Assembly: GCA_012514045.1 (NCBI GenBank)
Contig: JAAZBA010000008.1
Location: forward strand, 1-12,099
Direction of reading: 5' to 3'
Source: Clostridiales bacterium
GTDB taxonomy: Bacteria > Bacillota > Clostridia > Oscillospirales > QAMX01
Length of the DNA stretch: 12,099 nt
Positions within the stretch are counted from its first letter, which is position 1. The number at the start of each line of letters is the position of its first letter. The notes beneath the pieces are model-generated. The model did no database searches. It worked only from the letters and a program-made list of their open reading frames with translations, and was not told the DNA's origin. Position numbers and translations under genes: made by a program. Shown in pieces: positions 1 through 5,371 of the stretch.

Positions 1-1347
1 AATAACTGCAAGTTAACCATCTCCACGTTCAATGACTCCACCCGCTATATCTCGGGTAATCGGTGTGAACGCGGGGCAGGTAAGACGGAGACTTCCTCTC
101 AGGTATTACCCAATCTCTATGCCTATAAGTACAGGCGGCTCTTTGCTCATTATGAACCGTTGCCCGCTAACAAGAGTATTGCGACAATCGGGATACCGCG
201 TGTTCTCAATATGTATGAAGATTATCCCTTTTGGTTTACCTTTTTTCATGAGCTCGGTTTCCGTGTTGAACTCTCCACCGATTCCAGCCATAATTTGTAT
301 ACACAAGGCATGGAAAGCATTACCAGCGAGAGTATTTGCTACCCTGCCAAACTGGTCAATGGACATATTGAAGATTTGATAAGCCGGGGCGTCCGTGTAA
401 TTTTCTATCCTTCGGTTACTCACGAATTCCGAGAGAATCAGGAAAGTGACAATCATTACAATTGTCCCATTGTAATCTCATATCCCGAAGTTGTAGCAAA
501 CAACTTGGATTCTCTTGAGAATATGGGTGTCCGTTATCTTAATCCCTTTGTGCAGATATTTGATCGTAAGGCCTTCGTGAATACTATGGCAGATGTGTTA
601 GCAACTTATGGTTTGAATAAGAAGGACATTCGCTCTGCTGCCGATAAGGCTTATTCTGAGCATCTTGCTTACAAGGAAGATGTACTCAGAGCAGGAGATG
701 AAGCTCGCGCCTATATGGCAGAACATCAGATTAAAGGTATAGTGCTGGCAGGGCGTCCCTACCACATAGACCCTGAAATCAATCATGGTATTCCTGAATT
801 GATTAATGGTCTTGGTTTGGCTGTGTTGTCGGAAGACTCCATAGCGCGTCCCGGAACCTTGGAACTTCCTATTCGCGTCGTAGATCAATGGACTTATCAC
901 AGCAGACTTTATGAAGCTGCAGCTGTAGTGACTGAGGAGGAAGATCTGGAGCTTGTTCAGCTTAATTCTTTTGGCTGTGGTTTGGATGCAATTACTACAG
1001 ATCAAGTTAAAGATATTCTTAGTGCCAAAGGAAAAATTTACACCTGCCTAAAGATTGATGAGATTAGCAATCTCGGCGCTGCCAGAATACGCCTGCGCTC
1101 TCTTTTAGCCGCTATGCGAGAGCGTGAAGATGAAATCTTGCCTCAAGATTCCTACGTGCAAAATCGTTTAATTTTCACTAAAGAGATGGCGAAGGAGTAT
1201 ACTATCTTAGCGCCACAAATGGCTCCCACACATTTTGCGATGATTGAAGCGGCTCTGAAGCCCTCTAAATTAACTTTGGAAATTTTGCCTAAAGTGAGCA
1301 AAGAGGACATTGAATGTGGTTTGAAGTATGTTCATAATGATGCCTGA
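1..1347 (+). CDS. Acyl-CoA dehydratase activase-related protein (DUF2229 part), 5'-truncated, ends at an in-frame TGA
   Basis: The frame is open from base 1, so the true start lies upstream of the window; an internal ATG at 160 is not the start. Residues 1-28 of the visible part carry the family motif with Cys3 and Cys22 (NNCKLTI ... SGNRCERGAG), which opens the DUF2229 region (COG3580-type). Full family members have about 1400 residues: two ASKHA ATPase domains, DUF2229, then an HgdB-like module. Known relatives activate 2-hydroxyacyl-CoA dehydratases by ATP-driven electron transfer through Fe-S clusters; the exact role of the large fused proteins is poorly defined. From about residue 400 (YTILAPQMAP) the HgdB-like module begins. 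The TGA at 1345 interrupts this module rather than a domain border, and the same frame continues to 2406 with matching family sequence. I therefore read 1-2406 as one gene, either with selenocysteine at residue 449 or broken by a nonsense mutation. The family call is firm; the meaning of the stop is not. Confidence 0.85.
   Translation, partial: NNCKLTISTFNDSTRYISGNRCERGAGKTETSSQVLPNLYAYKYRRLFAHYEPLPANKSIATIGIPRVLNMYEDYPFWFTFFHELGFRVELSTDSSHNLYTQGMESITSESICYPAKLVNGHIEDLISRGVRVIFYPSVTHEFRENQESDNHYNCPIVISYPEVVANNLDSLENMGVRYLNPFVQIFDRKAFVNTMADVLATYGLNKKDIRSAADKAYSEHLAYKEDVLRAGDEARAYMAEHQIKGIVLAGRPYHIDPEINHGIPELINGLGLAVLSEDSIARPGTLELPIRVVDQWTYHSRLYEAAAVVTEEEDLELVQLNSFGCGLDAITTDQVKDILSAKGKIYTCLKIDEISNLGAARIRLRSLLAAMREREDEILPQDSYVQNRLIFTKEMAKEYTILAPQMAPTHFAMIEAALKPSKLTLEILPKVSKEDIECGLKYVHNDA
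1345..1347 (+). other. In-frame TGA at a conserved Cys position: candidate selenocysteine codon
   Basis: The codons around this TGA read His-Asn-Asp-Ala-TGA-Tyr-Pro-Ala-Ile. From memory of the family, the consensus is Asn-Asp-Ala-Cys-Tyr-Pro, so TGA stands exactly where Cys (TGC/TGT) is expected. Reading through gives an uninterrupted 802-codon frame with recognisable family sequence on both sides. Other genes here, for example the two creatininase-family genes, end with TGA, so the organism does not simply read TGA as Trp or Gly. A one-base change TGC to TGA (mutation or sequencing error) would look the same. Confidence 0.55.
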
Positions 1348-1355
1348 TACCCGGC

Positions 1356-1380
1356 TATAGTTGTCATTGGTCAACTCATA
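1356..1380 (+). promoter_or_regulatory. Candidate bacterial SECIS-like hairpin
   Basis: Bases 1356-1363 pair with 1372-1376 plus 1378-1380, giving 8 bp with one bulged C at 1377. The apical loop is 8 nt (1364-1371, TCATTGGT). The loop begins 17 nt after the TGA, close to the spacing in the E. coli fdhF element, which also has a bulge near its loop. Against it: the stem is AT-rich, and the loop lacks a G in its first two bases, which published bacterial SECIS consensus patterns usually ask for; its GG lies later in the loop. Such a short hairpin can also arise by chance in coding DNA. Confidence 0.3.
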
Positions 1381-1386
1381 AATGCT

Positions 1387-2406
1387 TTGCAAAGTGGCCG
1401 CTATGACCTCCGGGAAACTGCCGTTGTCATATCGCAAACCGGCGGTGCTTGCCGTGCCACAAACTACATAGCCCTTTTACGCAAAGCCTTGAAAGATGCT
1501 AATCTTGTTCATGTGCCGGCTGTCTCTGTCTCCGTGCAAGGCATTGAGACCAACCCTGGTTTGGAATTATTGGATCTCCCAACATTGGATCGTATACTCA
1601 AAGCGGCCGTCTTAGGCGACCTTTTGGACCGTTTAACTGTCCGCGTTCGCCCCTATGAAACGGAGGCCAACCTTGCCGACGCGCTTTACCATAAGTGGCT
1701 ATGCAAAACTAAAGATTGGCTCTCGGGTGCAAGTCAAGAATATAAATACAACTCTCTCGTCAAGGAAATGATAAGAGAATTTGAAAGATTTGAACTCCGC
1801 GCTATTCCTCGGAAACCACGCGTGGGCATAGTAGGCGAAATCTTGGTAAAATTCCATCCTGATGCTAACAACAACGTTGTTCAAGTGATTGAAAAAGAAG
1901 GCTGCGAGGCGGTTGTACCAAATCTCGTTGACTTTCTTCTTTACTGTGCATATAATGGTATCTGGCGGGCACAGGAATTGGGCGGTAGCCAGTTGACCGC
2001 TCTCTTAAGCAGAGCTGTAATAAGAATCATTGAGCGCTATCGCCGGCTTGTACGTAAACTCTTAAACCAGAGTAAGCGTTTTCAGCCGCTTTCCAGTATT
2101 GAGCAATTAGTTGAAGGAGCTAAATCTATTTTGCAACTTGGCCATAACTGCGGTGAAGGGTGGTTATTATCTGCAGAGATGGTAGATTTGATCAGGAACG
2201 GTGCCAACAATATTATCTGTGCGCAACCCTTTGCCTGTCTGCCCAACCATGTTGTTGGTAAAGGTATGATCAAAAAAGTGCGACGTGAGTATCCAGAAGC
2301 TAATATCGTACCGATCGATTATGATCCCGGAGCAAGCGAAGTCAACCAACTCAATCGCATAAAACTGATGATTGCCCAAGCTTTGAAAAAACACAAAATA
2401 TGCTAA
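1387..2406 (+). CDS. HgdB-like C-terminal module of the same activase-related protein, downstream of the in-frame TGA
   Basis: This is the continuation, in the same frame, of the gene that meets TGA at 1345. The only start available after the stop is TTG at 1387, with no Shine-Dalgarno sequence before it, so independent translation is unlikely. Starting there would also remove roughly the first 50 residues of the module. Family marks, numbered from the TTG, are QTGGACRATNY (Cys22), GHNCGEGW (Cys255), CAQPFACLPNH (Cys278, Cys284) and DYDPGASEVNQLNR near the C-terminus. These Cys residues are probable Fe-S ligands by analogy with 2-hydroxyacyl-CoA dehydratase subunits and double-cubane-cluster proteins. 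All appear intact, which argues against an old decayed gene. The product likely acts in the cytoplasm in ATP-coupled low-potential electron transfer; its substrate is unknown. The gene ends with TAA and is followed by a strong terminator at 2542. Confidence 0.8.
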   Translation: MQSGRYDLRETAVVISQTGGACRATNYIALLRKALKDANLVHVPAVSVSVQGIETNPGLELLDLPTLDRILKAAVLGDLLDRLTVRVRPYETEANLADALYHKWLCKTKDWLSGASQEYKYNSLVKEMIREFERFELRAIPRKPRVGIVGEILVKFHPDANNNVVQVIEKEGCEAVVPNLVDFLLYCAYNGIWRAQELGGSQLTALLSRAVIRIIERYRRLVRKLLNQSKRFQPLSSIEQLVEGAKSILQLGHNCGEGWLLSAEMVDLIRNGANNIICAQPFACLPNHVVGKGMIKKVRREYPEANIVPIDYDPGASEVNQLNRIKLMIAQALKKHKIC

Positions 2407-2541
2407 GGTCATATGTATTTTGCTGTTATGAGAAGTAAGCCTCGCATGTTAATACCTTTTAGCCTGCATTATTGGAAGTCGTTGCCTGATAGATGTTCTG
2501 ATTACAAAATTTGTATCAACTACTACATATTTAAATACATA

Positions 2542-2591
2542 AGAGCCAAAGTTTTGATACCGTTGGTGTCGGAACTTTGGCTCTATTTTTT
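2542..2591 (+). terminator. Strong intrinsic terminator with long two-part hairpin
   Basis: A 12-bp perfect outer stem (AGAGCCAAAGTT, 2542-2553, with AACTTTGGCTCT, 2573-2584) encloses a small TT/GG internal loop and an inner 6-bp stem (GATACC, 2556-2561, with GGTGTC, 2565-2570) closed by GTT. It is followed by A and a run of six T (2586-2591). It ends transcription of the activase-related gene. The rest of 2407-2784 holds a promoter at 2732-2759 and a minor GNRA-type hairpin (CGGTT-GCAA-AACCG, about 2625-2640); I see no credible gene there. Confidence 0.85.
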
Positions 2592-2731
2592 GTCCGCAAG
2601 TGAAAATAAAAATTAACAATAATGACGGTTGCAAAACCGCCTCTAAATTGCATAATATAACAGGAGGGGAAACAACATCATAAAACATTGAAAGGAAGGA
2701 GAATTTAAGCAAGGGAAAATTGCGGAAGCTA

Positions 2732-2759
2732 TTGAAAAAAAGCAAGACTATGGTACAAT
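2732..2759 (+). promoter_or_regulatory. Sigma-A-type promoter with extended -10
   Basis: TTGAAA (2732-2737) and TACAAT (2754-2759) are separated by 16 bp, and TGG directly precedes the -10, matching the extended -10 (TGn) pattern. Transcription would begin near 2766, leaving an untranslated leader of about 20 nt that contains the AGGAGAG ribosome binding site (2772-2778) of the next gene. Confidence 0.65.
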
Positions 2760-2784
2760 AAAATAGAAATAAGGAGAGAAAAAA

Positions 2785-3321
2785 TTGAACAATAACAACA
2801 ATAAAGTAATCGACATTGCAAGCGCGAGGCAAAAGAAAAAGAACGCAAATGTAAAAACAAATGCAATACCGCCCCCGGATGAAGCGTGGCGCAGGGAATT
2901 TTCGGAAAAGATAAAAGTCATGTACGATACGGGTGATACATCACAGTTTACAGATATAGATTTATTGAACATACTGACAATCAACGAGAATTTTGTGGGC
3001 GAAAATTTACTTGAACATAAAGTAGAGACATGTGAAAAACTTGTAGAACTCGCGAGCGAGTTTACACAATGTTCATTTGATGTAAATAAAATGAATTGTA
3101 GCGGTGGTGACAAAAACAGTCAGCATTTCAACGTACATATTACTATCAATGAGTTTACATCAGTCAGGAACCGTGGGAGTGAGGACAGACCGAAGGCAAA
3201 GGATTTATTTGAGCAGATGATTAAAGTGGCAGATGAAATAAGCATAGCACACGGAGAGAACGGTACGGTGATAACATTTACAGTCATGCACTTGTGGGAT
3301 AATTGCATAGTATTCGGGTAA
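2785..3321 (+). CDS. Hypothetical protein, 178 residues
   Basis: I do not recognise this protein. It starts with TTG, supported by AGGAGAG at 2772-2778 with 6-nt spacing and a promoter just upstream. The N-terminus (residues 1-30) is rich in Asn and Lys (five Asn in a row, then QKKKN) and probably disordered; a Pro triplet follows. Residues about 34-92 look helical and acidic. The C-terminal half (about 112-178) alternates predicted strands and a helix (HFNVHITINEF, then the helix DLFEQMIKVADEIS, then TVITFTVMHLW), which could be a small alpha/beta domain. There is no signal peptide or membrane segment. The DNA is more AT-rich than the genes on either side. The gap to the first creatininase-family gene is 126 bp with no obvious terminator, so they may be cotranscribed, but a shared function cannot be claimed. 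Confidence 0.7.
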   Translation: MNNNNNKVIDIASARQKKKNANVKTNAIPPPDEAWRREFSEKIKVMYDTGDTSQFTDIDLLNILTINENFVGENLLEHKVETCEKLVELASEFTQCSFDVNKMNCSGGDKNSQHFNVHITINEFTSVRNRGSEDRPKAKDLFEQMIKVADEISIAHGENGTVITFTVMHLWDNCIVFG

Positions 3322-3447
3322 GGATAATGAAGGGAGCGTGTTGAAACGAGGAATATAATAAGAATAGCAGGCAAGGGCATAAGTCATTTTGGAAACCTGT
3401 GAGTTATTATTTGACAGTGGTGTATTATCTATAAGGAGGAATAGTTA

Positions 3448-4308
3448 ATGCTCTGGGAACAAATGCGGGAAGAAGAGTTTGCGCCAATGCTTGAACGCAC
3501 AAATCGTGTTTGCGCGATGGCTATCGGATGCTTAGAAAAACACGGACAGCATTTGCCGTTGGGAACTGATACACTAAAAGGCGGGAGAATACTTGAGCTT
3601 GCCTCAGAACGTGAGGAAGTCTGTGTGTTCCCAAAATGTTTCTTCGGAAATCTGCAAGGAGCGCAAGCGCACAAAGCAGGAGAAGGGAATCATTATGGTT
3701 ATATGGCGCTGAGCGCTGAACTGCTGCTTGCGTTGATGCGCGAAATATGTGATGAGATGGGGCGAAACGGCTTTAAGAAAATTCTGTTTTTTTCTAGCCA
3801 TGGCGGGAATCGTCATTTTCTTGGGAATTTCCTGACCGCTGTACGCGCATCAAAAAAGGATTATGAAGTGTTTTCATATTATAATAAGCTTGTGATGCCA
3901 CAGGACATATTGGCGTATATTTCCCGTCATGGAAGGGAGAGTTTACCGAAACTAACGGATAGAGATATCGATATCCTGGAGGACTATGTCGCGAAAGGGA
4001 AGTTTGACGGGCATGCTGGCTTCGGAGAGACTTCGCTTCTGATGGGAACGTATCCTGAGCTTGTCAGGCTTGACAGATGTGAAGCGGAATCCGGAATGAG
4101 CACGCATATTGCTGACCCATTGACTGACCTCAACATTGAATGGGGAGGCGCCTGGGGAAGAAATTATCCAAACGCTTACTCCGGTCATGCTCCAGTGGAC
4201 CTGACACAGTCAATTGCCGATTCAGTGGTTGAAATCGCCGTTTCGCGAACCGCACAAGTGCTGAAACTGCTGAAAAACGACAGAATAATAGATGCCATAA
4301 CTAAGTGA
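3448..4308 (+). CDS. Creatininase-family metallo-amidohydrolase, copy 1
   Basis: This 286-residue protein starts at ATG after AAGGAGGA (3433-3440, 7-nt spacing). Family metal-site motifs are in order: E30-x-H32-x-x-H35-LP with D41 (ExHGxHLPxxTD), SSHGGN with H118, and GHAGFGET with H189 and E194. Compared with P. putida creatininase, E30, H32, D41 and H118 fit the binuclear Zn/Mn ligands. The family is functionally broad: creatinine amidohydrolase, the peptidase of mycofactocin maturation, and archaeal formamide hydrolases in pterin/flavin synthesis. Substrate cannot be read from sequence; true creatininase is doubtful in this context. The protein is cytoplasmic, with no signal peptide. A paralogue follows 61 bp downstream and a putative glycosidase after that, which suggests cleavage of an amide bond in a carbohydrate-derived compound (inference). 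Confidence 0.88.
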   Translation: MLWEQMREEEFAPMLERTNRVCAMAIGCLEKHGQHLPLGTDTLKGGRILELASEREEVCVFPKCFFGNLQGAQAHKAGEGNHYGYMALSAELLLALMREICDEMGRNGFKKILFFSSHGGNRHFLGNFLTAVRASKKDYEVFSYYNKLVMPQDILAYISRHGRESLPKLTDRDIDILEDYVAKGKFDGHAGFGETSLLMGTYPELVRLDRCEAESGMSTHIADPLTDLNIEWGGAWGRNYPNAYSGHAPVDLTQSIADSVVEIAVSRTAQVLKLLKNDRIIDAITK

Positions 4309-4369
4309 TATCTGTAACGCATGAAGTACAAGTCCTGACTTTATTTTTATAATAAGGAGTTGAATTAAT

Positions 4370-5236
4370 ATGTTGTGGGGAGATCTGCGGGAAGAGGAAT
4401 TCTATGATGCGATTGAGCAATCAAAAGGAGTATGCATCATGCCGATGGGGTGCATGGAGATGCACGGTCAGCATTTGCCCGTTGCGACCGACACAATGAA
4501 AATCTCATATGCATTACATGAAGCGGCAAAAATCGAGCCTGTAATGGAATTTCCGGCTTTCCGGTTTGGAGATGTTCAGGGACTGACACAATGGAAAGGA
4601 AGCATCAGACTTACTGTTGAACTGGAACAGGAACTTCTGAAACAGTTGTGCGCTGAGATTGCCCGTAACGGTTTTAAGAAAATTATTCTGATGAACAGTC
4701 ATGGCGGGAACAACTCGATGGTACACAACTTTGTGCGCAGCACAATGTATGACAAAAAGGATTATGTGGTTACCAGTTGTATGCTTGGAGCGTATTATGC
4801 TTCTCCATACTATATGAAGCAAATCATCGACGACCAAGGCAGGGAAGCGTTATATGAGCTTACTGATGAAGATATTGATGTGATTGAGGAATTTGTTGAG
4901 AACAAAAGAACATACGGTCACGCCGGTTTTGGGGAGACTGCCCTGATATTTGGCTATCGTCCGGAGCTTGTTCGCATGGACAGAGCCGACGCTGTGTCCG
5001 GGTTATCGACACATGAGGCGGATTTTCTTGATGAGGCAGGCCTCAACAAATCAACAAGGTTTTGGGGCATAAATTACCCGAACAGTTATGCAGGAGACAC
5101 GCCTTATGGGTGTAACGAGCGTTTTGGCAAGTGCGGAATGCGGCTGCTTACCGAAGCAGTGTTGAAAGTAATCAGAGTAATAAAATATGAAGACAAGATT
5201 CTAAAATGGAACCAGGCTTGGAATGAAAAATGGTGA
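4370..5236 (+). CDS. Creatininase-family metallo-amidohydrolase, copy 2
   Basis: This 288-residue paralogue of the preceding gene starts at ATG after AAGGAG (4354-4359). Both begin MLW with REEEF at 7-11, and place E30, H32, H35 and D41 at identical positions. SHGGN gives H111, and GHAGFGET gives H184 and E189. The copies differ mainly at residues 70-85, where copy 1 has about seven extra residues (AHKAGEGNHYGY region), and near the C-terminus (NYPNSYAGDTPYG here, NYPNAYSGHAPVD in copy 1). These regions probably line the active site or the oligomer interface, so the copies may have different substrates or form a hetero-oligomer; creatininases are usually hexamers. The family call is secure and the substrate unknown. 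The gene is followed by a weak 6-bp hairpin and a 135-bp gap before the glycosidase-like gene. Confidence 0.88.
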   Translation: MLWGDLREEEFYDAIEQSKGVCIMPMGCMEMHGQHLPVATDTMKISYALHEAAKIEPVMEFPAFRFGDVQGLTQWKGSIRLTVELEQELLKQLCAEIARNGFKKIILMNSHGGNNSMVHNFVRSTMYDKKDYVVTSCMLGAYYASPYYMKQIIDDQGREALYELTDEDIDVIEEFVENKRTYGHAGFGETALIFGYRPELVRMDRADAVSGLSTHEADFLDEAGLNKSTRFWGINYPNSYAGDTPYGCNERFGKCGMRLLTEAVLKVIRVIKYEDKILKWNQAWNEKW

Positions 5237-5259
5237 ATAAGCAAAACAAAAGGCACAAC

Positions 5260-5280
5260 AATCTTTGCGGAAGATTTTAA
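5260..5280 (+). terminator. Weak hairpin with short T-run
   Basis: AATCTT (5260-5265) pairs with AAGATT (5271-5276) around a 5-nt loop and continues into TTT. The stem is short and AT-rich, so it would at most attenuate transcription between the second amidohydrolase and the glycosidase-like gene. Confidence 0.25.
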
Positions 5281-5371
5281 ATGCTGCCAGTACATAAAAG
5301 GTCTTTCTTGAGGAAGTCATATCGACACCTCGACTGTGTTTGCAGAATTATTATGAATTGGGGGAATAACA

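Noticed and set aside
1345..2406. Alternative genetic code (TGA read as Trp or Gly)
   Set aside because: Genes at 3448-4308, 4370-5236 and the fucosidase all end naturally at TGA at the expected protein length, so general TGA reassignment does not fit.
2413..2616. 67-codon plus-strand frame after the activase-related gene
   Set aside because: It runs straight through the terminator hairpin at 2542-2591, has no ribosome binding site and no recognisable protein character.
2692..2766. Short frame ending GKIAEAIEKKQDYGTIK, looking like the tail of a protein
   Set aside because: There is no ATG, GTG or TTG start and a TGA lies just upstream. It overlaps the promoter at 2732-2759. It may be a gene remnant but is too short to support.
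3341..3428. Possible promoters before the first creatininase-family gene (TTGAAA/TATAAT near 3341-3359; TTGACA/TATTAT near 3411-3428)
   Set aside because: The spacers are only 7 and 6 bp, far from the 16-18 bp needed. No convincing promoter was found, so transcription from upstream is more likely.
3448..4308. Mycofactocin peptidase MftE or a true creatininase
   Set aside because: No mycofactocin precursor, radical SAM gene or creatine-pathway gene lies nearby; only the family level is supported.
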